From Arthrobacter woluwensis (lineage in GTDB: Bacteria > Actinomycetota > Actinomycetes > Actinomycetales > Micrococcaceae): DNA of 64,000 bases. Of the stretch, positions 37,833 through 46,165 are shown in pieces. Position 1 is the stretch's first letter. Each line of letters starts with the position of its first letter. The stretch is taken from positions 2,728,001-2,792,000 of the forward strand of contig NZ_JAUSXR010000001.1 in assembly GCF_030816155.1 (NCBI RefSeq), written 5' to 3'. Below the pieces are notes generated by a model. That model did no database searches. It was not told where the DNA came from and saw only the letters and a program-made list of their open reading frames with translations. The position numbers and the translations under genes are program-made.

Positions 37833-38483
37833 ATGGGAGAAACGATGAACGTCAAGGCCATCCTGCTCGACATGGACGGGACCCTGGTGGATTCGTCTGC
37901 CGTGGTGGAGCGGCTCTGGACGGAGTGGGGCGAGTCCCACGGTCTCGACCCCGAACGGGTTCTCAGCGTGATCCATGGCCGCCAGGGCCAGGAGAGCATG
38001 GCGGTCCTTCTCCCGGAACGCGACCACGAGCTCAATCTCACGGAGAACCAGGCCATGCTGGCCCGTGAAGTCCGCGAACTGGACGGCGTCCACGAGGTGC
38101 CGGGAGCGCAGGCCTTCCTGCGGGCGCTGGAGGGGACGCCGCACGCGCTCGTCACCTCGGCCACCCTGGAGCTCGCCACGGCACGGATGTCGGCGGCCGG
38201 AGTTCCGCTGCCGCCCCTCATGGTCAGCGCGGAGGACGTGCGGAACAGCAAGCCTCACCCGGAGGGTTTCCTGGCGGCGGCCCGCGCCCTGGGTGCGGAT
38301 CCCGAGGAGTGCGTGGTGTTCGAGGACTCCTCGGCAGGCATCGCCGCCGCCCGGGCGGCCGGCATGGCCGTGGTGGGCGTCGGGACCGCGTCCGCGGTGC
38401 ACGGCCCGGACGTGCACGTGACGGACCTGACCGGCGTCGAGGTCTCCCGCGACGCCGACCAGATCGTCCTGCGCTTCCCGTGA
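37833..38483 (+). CDS. HAD-family sugar-phosphatase-like hydrolase
   Basis: A 216-residue phosphatase of the haloacid dehalogenase superfamily, subfamily IA: motif I DMDGTLVDSS, motif II VTSATLEL, motif III Lys in NSKPHPEGF and motif IV FEDSSAGIAAARAAGM. This group includes sugar-phosphatases and glycerol-3-phosphatases such as YfbT and GPP1. The ATG at 37833 is 6 bases after TAGGCT (leaderless type); a second ATG at 37845 has a GGGAG ribosome binding site and is equally possible. Substrate unknown. Confidence 0.85.
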   Translation: MGETMNVKAILLDMDGTLVDSSAVVERLWTEWGESHGLDPERVLSVIHGRQGQESMAVLLPERDHELNLTENQAMLAREVRELDGVHEVPGAQAFLRALEGTPHALVTSATLELATARMSAAGVPLPPLMVSAEDVRNSKPHPEGFLAAARALGADPEECVVFEDSSAGIAAARAAGMAVVGVGTASAVHGPDVHVTDLTGVEVSRDADQIVLRFP

Positions 38484-38523
38484 CCTGTTTCCCGTGGGCC
38501 GCGCGGAGTGACAGGCTGGATCC

Positions 38524-39081
38524 ATGCCCCTTCTGATCAGGCCTGAGACGCCTGAAGACTTTTCTGCCATCCGGACCCTGACCGCGGCCGCGTTCCGCGG
38601 CGCGCCCCATGCAGCCCCGCCCGTCGACGGCACCTCGGATCCCGGAGAGGCTGCGCTCGTCGAGTGGCTGCGGGAGGATTCCGGCTACGTGCCGGAGCTG
38701 GCCCTCGTCGCGGAGGAGGACGGGGTCGTGGTGGGGCACATCATGACGACGCGCGGCACGCTCGACGGCGACGGCGCCCCGCCGGTTCCCGCGCTCGGCC
38801 TCGGCCCGCTGTCAGTCCTTCCGGCAGCACAGCGCCGCGGCGTCGGCGCCGTGCTGCTGGCCGCGACCGTGGACGCCGCCGTGCTCCTGGGTGAGCCGCT
38901 CATCGCGCTGCTGGGCGCTCCCGGCTACTACGGCCGCCACGGCTGGGTCGCGGCGGCCCGTCACGGCATCGGCTCGCCGGATCCCGCCTGGGGCGACTAC
39001 TTCCAGGTCCGGCTGCTTCCGGCCTACGACGGCGAGGTCGGCACTTTCCGTTACGCGGAGCCCTTCTCACGTTTCGAGTGA
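38524..39081 (+). CDS. GNAT-family N-acetyltransferase
   Basis: The 185-residue protein has the GNAT fold with the acetyl-CoA pyrophosphate-binding stretch RRGVGAVLLAATVD (about 102-115), preceded by LGPLSVLPAAQ and followed by LLGAPGYYGRHGW, a form seen in the YhbS-like group. Substrate unknown. CAGGCT lies 6 bases before the ATG. The last 15 bases overlap the 3' end of the convergent SDR gene. Confidence 0.85.
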   Translation: MPLLIRPETPEDFSAIRTLTAAAFRGAPHAAPPVDGTSDPGEAALVEWLREDSGYVPELALVAEEDGVVVGHIMTTRGTLDGDGAPPVPALGLGPLSVLPAAQRRGVGAVLLAATVDAAVLLGEPLIALLGAPGYYGRHGWVAAARHGIGSPDPAWGDYFQVRLLPAYDGEVGTFRYAEPFSRFE

Positions 39082-39864
39082 GTCCCCGTCCGGATCCTTC
39101 CGGAGCTGGTGCAGGAGGTGCAGGGGGCCGGTTCCTCCGCCGCCGTCGACCGGCAACGTGATCCCGGTGATCCAGGCGGCGTCGTCCGACGCGAGGAAGG
39201 CGATCGCCGCGGCGATGTCCTCGGGCTCCCCCACCCTGCCCAGCGGGTACACCGGGGCGAGCCGGTCCGGGCCGCCCTGGTCGTCCCAGACAGGTGTCCG
39301 GATCGTTCCGGGGGCCACGACGTTGATCCGCACCCCGGCCGGGCCCAGCTCCACGGCGAGATTCTTGGCCAGGACCACGAGCCCGGCCTTGGCGGACGAG
39401 TAGGACTCCCCGCCCCACGCCTGCAGACCGTTGACCGAGCTCACCAGGACGATCGCCCCGCCCGGGCCCAGATGCGGCGCGACCGCGCGGATGCAGCGCA
39501 TGGGGCCGCTCAGGTTGAGGTCGAGCGTCCGGTTCCAGCCGTCGTCGTCCATCCCGTGCAGGAGGCCGGGGTGCCGCAGGGCGCCGCCCGCCACGTTGAC
39601 GAGGGCGTCGAGCCGGCCGAAGCGCTCCACCGCCGCCGCGACGGCGCTGTCCACGGACGCGCGGTCCGTCAGATCGCAGGGCACAACCAGGGTGCGGTCC
39701 GGATCGCCGAGATCCTCCGCGACCCGCGTGGCGCCGTCGGTGTTCCGCTCCGCGAGCACCAGCGTGGCGCCCTCCGCGAAGAGGCGCCGTGCCGTGGCCG
39801 CGCCGATCCCCTGGGCCGCCCCGGTCAGGAACACCACCCGTCCCGCAAAACGATTCATGGTCAT
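39067..39864 (-). CDS. Short-chain dehydrogenase/reductase
   Basis: A 265-residue classical SDR: cofactor motif TGAAQGIGAATA (15-26), LVNVAGG, catalytic Ser in VLVSSVNG, YSSAKAGLV (Tyr and Lys), and a C-terminal VDGGGGTGP. An NAD(P)-dependent oxidoreductase acting on an unidentified alcohol or ketone. Monocistronic and convergent with the GNAT gene. ATG at 39864; an alternative ATG lies 6 bases downstream. Confidence 0.88.
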   Translation of the reverse strand: MTMNRFAGRVVFLTGAAQGIGAATARRLFAEGATLVLAERNTDGATRVAEDLGDPDRTLVVPCDLTDRASVDSAVAAAVERFGRLDALVNVAGGALRHPGLLHGMDDDGWNRTLDLNLSGPMRCIRAVAPHLGPGGAIVLVSSVNGLQAWGGESYSSAKAGLVVLAKNLAVELGPAGVRINVVAPGTIRTPVWDDQGGPDRLAPVYPLGRVGEPEDIAAAIAFLASDDAAWITGITLPVDGGGGTGPLHLLHQLRKDPDGDSLET

Positions 39865-39957
39865 GACCTCACGCTAGGCCACGGGCGGGGTGCGGACCAG
39901 GGGTGGGTTTCGGCCGCTCCACTCCGGGTCCGGTCCCGCGCGACACCTGTTCGCGAT

Positions 39958-39972
39958 TACCAATTATTGGTA
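39958..39972 (+). promoter_or_regulatory. Candidate autoregulatory operator of the parDE pair
   Basis: TACCAATTATTGGTA is a palindrome with 7-bp arms, overlapping the -10-like TACTTT (39971-39976) 6 bases before the parD ATG. ParD-type ribbon-helix-helix antitoxins repress their own promoter through such sites. Confidence 0.6.
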
Positions 39973-39982
39973 CTTTGAAAGC

Positions 39983-40216
39983 ATGAGCAGCAACACCTCG
40001 ATCAGCCTGGACGAGCACTCCGCCGCCTTCCTGGCCCGGGAAGTGAAATCCGGGCGCTTCCGGACGGCGAGCGAAGCGGTGCGTGCCGGGCTGCGGCTGC
40101 TGGAGGACCAGGAAACCCACCTGGCAGCACTCCGGGCCTCCCTCGCCGAGGGTGAATCCAGCGGAACTCCCGAGCCGTTCGACCTGGAAGCCTTCATCGC
40201 CGAGAAGAAGGGATGA
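39983..40216 (+). CDS. parD: ParD-like antitoxin (ribbon-helix-helix)
   Basis: A 77-residue type II antitoxin. The N-terminal ribbon-helix-helix (TSISLDEHSAAFLAREVKSG, then RTASEAVRAGLRLLED) binds DNA; the C-terminal acidic tail (about 45-77) wraps the toxin. ATG at 39983; the stop overlaps the toxin start by 4 bases (ATGA). It represses the pair and neutralises ParE. Confidence 0.88.
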   Translation: MSSNTSISLDEHSAAFLAREVKSGRFRTASEAVRAGLRLLEDQETHLAALRASLAEGESSGTPEPFDLEAFIAEKKG

Positions 40217-40500
40217 GCTTCCGGCTCACCCCCGCCGCGCGAGCCGACCTGTCGTCCATCTGGGACTACACGGCGGAGCGCTGGGACACGCGGCAGGCGG
40301 AGACCTACATCCGTGAGCTCCACGCCGCGATGGAACGCATCGCCGAAGACCCTGCCCGCGGAAGGACGTGCGATGAGATCCGTGCCGGGTACCGGAAGTA
40401 TGCCATCGGCAGCCACCTGATCTTCTACGTGGTCGCCGACGACGGCGTCGACGTGATCAGAGTGCTGCACCAGCGCATGGACTCGGGCCGGCACCTGTAG
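40213..40500 (+). CDS. parE: ParE/RelE-superfamily toxin
   Basis: A 95-residue toxin. Family features: LTPAARADLSSIWDYTAERWDTRQAETYIREL, EDPARGRTCDEIRAGYRKYAIGSHLIFY and the ending VIRVLHQRMD, which matches ParE (gyrase poison) better than mRNA-cutting RelE. The gene overlaps parD. The pair looks intact, so it probably acts in stress response or locus stability. Confidence 0.88.
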   Translation: MSFRLTPAARADLSSIWDYTAERWDTRQAETYIRELHAAMERIAEDPARGRTCDEIRAGYRKYAIGSHLIFYVVADDGVDVIRVLHQRMDSGRHL

Positions 40501-40526
40501 GGCGGGCTACTCCGCTCGGTGAGCGT

Positions 40527-40892
40527 CTACCGCTTCGCTGAGGAGACTCTCTGCCGAATGGTCCAGACAAGCCCGAGGAGGGCGCACGCCGCCACGACTC
40601 CGCAGATCCCCGTGAGGATCTCGCTGAGCGGGGTGCCCAGGAGCGGCGTCTCGACACACTGATCGGCATCTCCATAGCCAGTGGAGGCGGGACAGCCCCG
40701 CACCCTGGAGGTCACCAGTGGCACGACGATGATCATCAGGGAAACCAACAGCGCCGTCCAGGACCACCACTCCGTCCAGGGCCAGACAAGCGCTCTCCGT
40801 CGTCGCGCCACGGCTTCCTCGTTTCTCCGCACCGGGTCTTGTCTTCGTGAGACTAATGCGATCAAGTGCGAACTTCCAGACTTGCCCGCCAC
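40527..40892 (-). CDS. Small membrane protein of unknown function
   Basis: The open frame encodes up to 121 residues with two hydrophobic helices (near 45-62 and 90-110) separated by a loop containing two cysteines (CPASTGYGDADQC). The start is uncertain: a GTG within the frame about 28 codons in, after GAGGAA, would give a product of about 93 residues starting with ARRRRALVWPW. The visible gene lies between parE and the glycosyltransferase gene. No family recognised. Confidence 0.5.
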   Translation of the reverse strand: MAGKSGSSHLIALVSRRQDPVRRNEEAVARRRRALVWPWTEWWSWTALLVSLMIIVVPLVTSRVRGCPASTGYGDADQCVETPLLGTPLSEILTGICGVVAACALLGLVWTIRQRVSSAKR

Positions 40893-40907
40893 TCAGCAGG
40901 ACGGACC

Positions 40908-41909
40908 TCAGCCGCGGAGGAGGGCGAGCACCCTCTCGGCGGTCTCCGTCCAGCGGGGAAGGACCGCGCGCCGGAGCAGAGCCGCTTCCCGCCACCGGGC
41001 CGCGAGCTCGGGATCCTCCAGCCAGGTCGCCAGGGTCTCCGTCAACGCGTCCGGCCCGCCGTCGAGATCCACCGCCGCACCCGCACCGCCCGCGCCGAGC
41101 GCCTCCTCCGCCCCGGTTCCTCGACGGACCACCGCCGGAACCCCGTGCGCCAGCGACTCCTGCACGGCCATGCCGAAGCTCTCGCGCTCGGACACCAGGA
41201 CACTGAGGTCCGCGACGTGCCATGCGCCCTCCAGTTCCTGGCCGTCGAGCTCTCCGGCCAGGTGGATGCGGTCCTCCAGGCCGTGGCGCGCGACGGCGGC
41301 CCTCAGCTGCGCGGCATACTCCGGGTCCGCGTCCGGCGAGCCGATAAGGGACGCCGTCCAGGGCAGGCCACCGAGGCGAGCGAGCGCGTCGATGAGTAAG
41401 AGCTGGCTCTTGTTCGGCAGCAGCGCCGCGACGCAGACGATCCGCGGCGGCCGCGATCCGACGGCGGGTTCGGCCGGCCGGGCTCCGGGCCGGGCGACGT
41501 GGACCTGGTCCAGGCCGTACAGCGCCTCGAGCTGGGAGGCGGCGAAGGAGCTCGGGCAGATGACGCCGGTCGCCGCGGCGAGCGCACGGCCCTCGAGCCC
41601 GGCGATGCCGGGGAAGGACATGTGCGAGAGCACCCACACCCGCGCGCCGGCCTGGACGGCGGCTTCGATGGCGTCCGGGGCTCCGGCCGCGACCAGGCCG
41701 TCGACGATCACCAGAGGCACGGCGCGGAGTGCCTGGGCCAGGGACTCGCGGTCCTCGGGGCGCCCGGGCGGCCACGCGCCGTCGAGCGCCATCACCTCGG
41801 TGCGGACGCCGAGCGCTTCCAGGTACTCCACGAGCCGGGCGTTGTAGAGGTTGCCGCCGGAGCGGTGCCCGATGTTGCCCGGCACGATGAAGCGGACGGT
41901 GTTCATCAC
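40908..41909 (-). CDS. Glycosyltransferase (GT4-like)
   Basis: A 333-residue GT-B fold enzyme: N-terminal GNIGHRSGGNLYNARLVEYL, an acceptor domain, and the nucleotide-sugar domain with VAALLPNKSQLLLIDAL, HLAGEL and SERESFGMAVQESLAHGVPAVV (the EX7E motif of GT4). It probably uses a nucleotide-activated sugar. It is the third gene of a coupled operon: its start overlaps the PTPS-like gene by 4 bases. The acceptor is unknown, and the neighbours suggest a small metabolite rather than a surface glycan. Confidence 0.82.
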   Translation of the reverse strand: MMNTVRFIVPGNIGHRSGGNLYNARLVEYLEALGVRTEVMALDGAWPPGRPEDRESLAQALRAVPLVIVDGLVAAGAPDAIEAAVQAGARVWVLSHMSFPGIAGLEGRALAAATGVICPSSFAASQLEALYGLDQVHVARPGARPAEPAVGSRPPRIVCVAALLPNKSQLLLIDALARLGGLPWTASLIGSPDADPEYAAQLRAAVARHGLEDRIHLAGELDGQELEGAWHVADLSVLVSERESFGMAVQESLAHGVPAVVRRGTGAEEALGAGGAGAAVDLDGGPDALTETLATWLEDPELAARWREAALLRRAVLPRWTETAERVLALLRG

Positions 41910-42301
41910 CCTCGGCTGAGGTCGAGTGAGTACCCGGCCCAGGCGTCGGGGGTTTCGCGGAGGGTGACGTCGAGCCCGTGGAGACCGGCGTCGTCGGGGA
42001 GCTTCTCCGCGAGCTGTTCAGCGATGTGCCGGGCGAGGAATTCGGTGGTGGTGAGCCGTCCGGCGAATTCGGGCAGCTCGTCCAGATTCTTGTAGTCCAG
42101 CCGGTCGAGGATCTCCTGGAGCAGGTCCCCCGCCGCGCCGATGTCGATGACCACGGAGTCCTCGTTGAGCTCTGCGCGCCGGAAGCCGACCTCGGCCACG
42201 AAGGTCGCGCCGTGCAGCCCCTGGGCGGGCCCGAAGGACTCCCGCGGAAGGCTGTGGGCGATCATGAAACTGCGGCGGACGGTGAGACTGAACATGGTCA
42301 T
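41906..42301 (-). CDS. 6-pyruvoyl-tetrahydropterin/6-carboxytetrahydropterin synthase-like protein, altered active site
   Basis: A 131-residue member of the PTPS/QueD (T-fold) family: AHSLP (first zinc His), LHGATF, VVIDIGAAGDLLQEILDRLDYKNLDEL, TTTEFLARHIAEQL and the terminal DLSRG. In QueD the second block is C-x3-HGH; here it reads A-x3-HGA, so the catalytic Cys and one zinc His are absent. Function is therefore unlike canonical queuosine or biopterin synthesis, or it uses other residues. It overlaps genes on both sides by 4 bases, so it is translationally coupled to the dehydrogenase and glycosyltransferase. Confidence 0.8.
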   Translation of the reverse strand: MTMFSLTVRRSFMIAHSLPRESFGPAQGLHGATFVAEVGFRRAELNEDSVVIDIGAAGDLLQEILDRLDYKNLDELPEFAGRLTTTEFLARHIAEQLAEKLPDDAGLHGLDVTLRETPDAWAGYSLDLSRG

Positions 42302-43305
42302 TCCTCCGGTTGCGGGGCACGGTAGCTGACGACAGGGCAGGCGCTCCCGCCGCCGCCGTCGGCCAGGTTCTCCATGGTGGTCGGCAGGTCGGCGAAGCTG
42401 GTGTCCTGGCTGAGGAAGAGGTCGAAGGCGGGGTCTTCCAGGAGGCCGACGGCGGTGGCAAGTCGCTCCGCGGTGCTGCGGCGGTGGCGCCGGGCTTTCG
42501 CGACGACACCCACCTGGCTGGCGATGATCGAGAGGCGGCGGGCATGGAAGTCTTCGCCGAGCGGCACCTCGACCGGCTTGTCGCCATACCAGGAGAGCTC
42601 GATGACTGTCGCTTCGTCACCGGCCAGCTGGAGGCTGCGGCGCAGGCCGTCGCTGGTCGCGGAGCAGTGGAAGACGAGGTCGCAATCCGCCTGCGCTTTA
42701 TCCGGGTGGGCGAACGCGATGCCCAGCTCCTCGGCGATCCGCTCCTTGGCCGGGTCCACCTCCACGAGTTCCAGGCGGTCCAGCGGGAACTTCCGCAGGA
42801 GCGTCGCCAGCGTGCCACCCAGCAGCCCTCCCCCGACGACGGCGACCCGGTCCCCCAGCCGCGGCCCGGCTTCCCAGAGGGCGTTGAGCGCCGTCTCCAC
42901 CATGCCGGTGAGGACCGCGCGGCGGGGTGGGACGCCGTCGGGAATCCTGGTGAGCTCGCTGAGCGGGACGACGTAGCGGTCCTGGTGCGGGTGGAGACAG
43001 AAGACCGCCTGGCCCGTCCAGTCGTCGGGGCCCTGCTCGACGACGCCGACGGAGAGATAGCCGTACTTCACGGGGGCGGGGAAGTCGCCGTCCTGGTGCG
43101 GGGCGCGCATCGCGTCCGCGACGCTGTCCGGGACCTGACCCTGGTGGACGAGCAGCTCGGTGCCGCGGCTGATGCCGGAGTAGAGGGCCCTGACGAGGGC
43201 CTCGTCGGCTCCGGGCTCGGGGAGTTCCTCCGTGCGGAGTTCGCCCTCACCCGGGCGGACGGTCCAGTAGGCGGTGGCGTGGCGGCGGTGCTCTGGGATG
43301 GTCAT
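42298..43305 (-). CDS. MDR-family dehydrogenase, BchC-like
   Basis: A 335-residue medium-chain dehydrogenase fold. The N-terminal GroES-like half has YSGISRGTELLVHQGQVP, typical of the BchC-like group (bacteriochlorophyllide dehydrogenase relatives), and lacks the catalytic zinc cysteine of classical alcohol dehydrogenases. The Rossmann half carries VAVVGGGLLGGTLATLL. Start at the ATG at 43305, with an upstream extension rejected. First gene of the three-gene operon. Substrate unknown. Confidence 0.8.
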   Translation of the reverse strand: MTIPEHRRHATAYWTVRPGEGELRTEELPEPGADEALVRALYSGISRGTELLVHQGQVPDSVADAMRAPHQDGDFPAPVKYGYLSVGVVEQGPDDWTGQAVFCLHPHQDRYVVPLSELTRIPDGVPPRRAVLTGMVETALNALWEAGPRLGDRVAVVGGGLLGGTLATLLRKFPLDRLELVEVDPAKERIAEELGIAFAHPDKAQADCDLVFHCSATSDGLRRSLQLAGDEATVIELSWYGDKPVEVPLGEDFHARRLSIIASQVGVVAKARRHRRSTAERLATAVGLLEDPAFDLFLSQDTSFADLPTTMENLADGGGGSACPVVSYRAPQPEE

Positions 43306-43354
43306 CGTGCTTTCGAATCTAGCCCGGTGCCGTGGGGCGGCGGAAGACCCCTTG

Positions 43355-44614
43355 TCAGCGCTCCGCGGGATGCGCGTTCGACGCCCTTCGCAACCCACCC
43401 TCCAGCACGCGCGGCCTCCTGCGGTTCGCTGTTGAGCCGCGAGGTCGGCTACGGAGCACCAACGGCGCGAGGAGTGCGACGGCGGTCAAGACCGCTCCCG
43501 TGATGACGAACGCCCCTCCGATGCCCCACAGCTCGATCAGTGATCCTCCGGCGAACATTCCTACGGCCGTGCCACTCTCCACGACGACGAGTTGACCGCT
43601 GAGGAGCGCGCCCCGGTCGGGTCCTTCGGTGCGCTCGGCGATGAGGCGGGTGATGGTCGCGAACCCCACGGCAGCCCCCGATCCGCCGACCAGCCCGCCG
43701 ATCGCGTAGCCCCATTCGTCCGGCCATATCCCCATCAGCACCCACGCGGCGCCATTCACGGTCCACCCGAGCGCGGCCAAGGTCAGGCTCGGAGCAACCC
43801 AGGGGAAACGTCCGACGGTGAGCGTGGCGATGACGGCGCCGAGTGCGTAACTGCTGAGCCCGATCGCGTAGAAGTAGCCCGGACGATGCTGTAGTTCCCC
43901 TTGGATGGCAAGGCCGAGCGAGAAGGCGAACCAGGTCGCGCCCGCCGTCGCACGGATGATCCATCCGGCCCGGATGTCCGGATGCCGGCGCAGAAGGGTG
44001 CGCAGTTTCGGGGCGGACGCGGGCTTGTGGTCCGCACTCGTGAGGCCGGGGCCGCGCACCGTCAGCGTCAGCAACGCGCCGATGCTGATCGCCGCGGCTT
44101 CCGCGAAGAGCAAACCGACCCCGTACCCCGCGGCGACGACGAGAGCCCCCACCGCCGGTCCGACGATGCTCGTGGCACGTGAGGCCGCCTCCTGCCAGGC
44201 GAGAATCCGGACCGGCGATCCGGTGCGTTCCTGTTCCAGTTCAGCCAGCAACGTCTGGCGTCCAGGGAGCGTCAGAGTACGCCCCGCACCGGACACGAGG
44301 CCCGCACCGATGAGAACTCCAGCGGTCAGATGTCCGGAAATCGTGGCGATCGGCACCAGCAACGCCCCGGCCGCCTCAAGGAGAGTCAACGCCGCGAGCA
44401 CCGCGGGCCGGGCGGCAGCGTGACGCAGCCTTCTCGCCCACCACGGTGACAGCAGCAGAGGCAACGCCATGGCGCCGCTCACGACGCCGGTGAGCGCCGC
44501 AGAGCCCGTCTCACTGAGCACGATGAGCGGCAAGGCGACGAACGCGGCACGCGAACTCACGTCGATGATGACGGCGGCCGAAAAGAGCGTGACCGTGGGT
44601 CGGGAGGAGGACAT
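43355..44614 (-). CDS. Major facilitator superfamily transporter
   Basis: A 419-residue protein with about twelve transmembrane helices and a MFS-like pattern (PLLLSPWWARRLRHA between helices 2 and 3; symmetrical halves). Probably an exporter; most such actinobacterial transporters next to LysR regulators pump out drugs or metabolites. Start at the ATG at 44614, with a GGATGAG site. It ends in a basic tail. Divergent from the LysR gene at 44687, which likely controls it. Confidence 0.82.
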   Translation of the reverse strand: MSSSRPTVTLFSAAVIIDVSSRAAFVALPLIVLSETGSAALTGVVSGAMALPLLLSPWWARRLRHAAARPAVLAALTLLEAAGALLVPIATISGHLTAGVLIGAGLVSGAGRTLTLPGRQTLLAELEQERTGSPVRILAWQEAASRATSIVGPAVGALVVAAGYGVGLLFAEAAAISIGALLTLTVRGPGLTSADHKPASAPKLRTLLRRHPDIRAGWIIRATAGATWFAFSLGLAIQGELQHRPGYFYAIGLSSYALGAVIATLTVGRFPWVAPSLTLAALGWTVNGAAWVLMGIWPDEWGYAIGGLVGGSGAAVGFATITRLIAERTEGPDRGALLSGQLVVVESGTAVGMFAGGSLIELWGIGGAFVITGAVLTAVALLAPLVLRSRPRGSTANRRRPRVLEGGLRRASNAHPAER

Positions 44615-44672
44615 GAACTCATCCTCGGCGGAAATCGGAACGGGGAGTAGACATTCATTCCGTCCGCGAAGA

Positions 44673-44689
44673 CATAGCATTTGGCTATG
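44673..44689 (+). promoter_or_regulatory. LysR-type T-N11-A operator at the MFS/lysR divergon
   Basis: CATAGCATTTGGCTATG is an inverted repeat with 6-bp arms, containing T-N11-A, the core of LysR-type binding sites. It overlaps the start codon of the regulator, consistent with autorepression. Confidence 0.55.
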
Positions 44690-45559
44690 ACCCTCAGACC
44701 AGATGTTGATGACTTGGAGTTGGTCTGGACGGTCTCCCAGGTGGGATCGATAGGCGCGGCCGCCCGGAGATTGAGAATCTCCCAGGCATCGGCTTCGGTA
44801 CGATTGACCCGGCTGGAACGGCGGATGGGGGTTTTGCTGTTCACCCGAGGGCCACGCGGCGCCGCACCCACAGCGGCGGGCTACGAGATGGCCAGACGTG
44901 CCGAACACATCCTGGGCCATCTCGACGGAATAGTCGACGACATCCGCTCGGCTACAACCGATCCGCCCCTGAGGATCGGGTGCTTTCACGGGCTCGCCGA
45001 CACCGTCCTGCCCCTCATCGATTCACAGCGCAACGGACGGACGATCACCCAGGCGGTCGATCATGGGCTCACCCTCATCGACTGGGTCGCGGAAGGGATG
45101 CTCGACGCCGCCATCGTGTCGGTGGCCGGACAGCGGCGCCTTCCTGCCGACGTGACGGGCCATGACATCGGGCGCGATGAGATGGTGGTCCTCATCCCTG
45201 ACGGCGCGCCGCATCCCACCACTGGACGCCTGCCCCTGTCCGGCTTGTCTCTGCCCACGTCCACGTACGACCTCCGGGATCACGACCTCACGGCGCGGGT
45301 TGTCGCACTCGGAGGCACGCCGCGGCTGGGGGCCACCGTGACGGGAACGATCCGCATGGCACGTCTCGCTGGTGAGCCCGCCATCATTCCCCGCAGTTCC
45401 GCCGTCGCCGAACGTCTGCCCGGCGACAGGATCACAAGCCTCCCCTTCACGTGGAGCGTTCGCCTCAGCATGATCACGCGACCGGAACCGGACGGAGCCC
45501 TGCTCCGCCTTGCCAAGATGCTGACATCCCGCTTGGAGCTGACCTCGCGCTCCAGTTGA
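44687..45559 (+). CDS. LysR-family transcriptional regulator
   Basis: A 290-residue regulator. Residues about 6-65 form the winged helix (LELVWTVSQVGSIGAAARRL, then LTRLERRMGVLLFTRG), and about 90-285 the periplasmic-binding-like effector domain. The ATG at 44687 is taken over a TTG 6 bases earlier. It diverges from the MFS transporter gene and a T-N11-A box covers its start, so it probably controls both. The coinducer is unknown. Confidence 0.88.
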   Translation: MTLRPDVDDLELVWTVSQVGSIGAAARRLRISQASASVRLTRLERRMGVLLFTRGPRGAAPTAAGYEMARRAEHILGHLDGIVDDIRSATTDPPLRIGCFHGLADTVLPLIDSQRNGRTITQAVDHGLTLIDWVAEGMLDAAIVSVAGQRRLPADVTGHDIGRDEMVVLIPDGAPHPTTGRLPLSGLSLPTSTYDLRDHDLTARVVALGGTPRLGATVTGTIRMARLAGEPAIIPRSSAVAERLPGDRITSLPFTWSVRLSMITRPEPDGALLRLAKMLTSRLELTSRSS

Positions 45560-45584
45560 CGACTCACCTCGCCTCGAACAGCCG

Positions 45585-45622
45585 ACTATCATCGGTTGCG
45601 ACAAGACGCAACCGATGATAGT
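45585..45622. repeat. Perfect 16-bp inverted repeat before the HTH-like gene
   Basis: Arms ACTATCATCGGTTGCG and the exact inverse with a 6-base loop; an outer CCTCGAA/TTCGAGG pair extends it with a bulge. It lies 26 bases after the lysR stop and 41 before the next gene. It could terminate lysR, or be the operator of the next protein. Confidence 0.8.
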
Positions 45623-45662
45623 TTCGAGGAAGACGATCCACCAGCCGAACGGAGCGAACCCG

Positions 45663-46106
45663 ATGCCCGGAATCAGCCAGTCACCTTCCACCGCACTCGA
45701 AGAACTGGGAACGCGATGGTCCACGATCACCGCGGACCTCGAGGACCTGTTCACCATGCGTCGCGCGCTCTTCGATCACGGGTATGCGCTGGGAGTCGCC
45801 CCGCGGGATCTGAGCGATGCCGCAGGCGTCAGCGGAACGTTCCTTCGCAGCGATCTGGGCGCCGCCCCGAAATCCGGCACAGGAACGACGGCGGAGAAGC
45901 TTGATCTCCTGGAAAACCTTCTGACGGTGGCGAAGCGGATCACCTCCGTCCAGGCGGACAAGGCAGCCATCCGGGAACAGATCGACCGGGAGGTTGCGCA
46001 GCGCGTGGCGGCCGGCGACGACTGCACCACTGCCACACTGGCCCGGGAGTCCCGCCTCAGCACGGCCACGATCGACCGGATCCGCAAGGAGCTCAAGTCG
46101 TCCTGA
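45663..46106 (+). CDS. Hypothetical protein with two helix-turn-helix-like stretches
   Basis: A 147-residue protein read from the ATG at 45663 (an earlier in-frame ATG at 45615 would start inside the inverted repeat). Two segments look like helix-turn-helix: LSDAAGVSGTFLRSDLG (about 45-60) and ATLARESRLSTATIDRIRKEL at the C-terminus; between them lies a Leu/Lys-rich helix that may dimerise. I know no family. It may bind the perfect palindrome upstream and control itself. Confidence 0.6.
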   Translation: MPGISQSPSTALEELGTRWSTITADLEDLFTMRRALFDHGYALGVAPRDLSDAAGVSGTFLRSDLGAAPKSGTGTTAEKLDLLENLLTVAKRITSVQADKAAIREQIDREVAQRVAAGDDCTTATLARESRLSTATIDRIRKELKSS

Positions 46107-46165
46107 GGTGGAGCGCACTACCAGGGACAGCCCCGTTCGCAGTCCATGCCCGCGCCCGGGACTCC

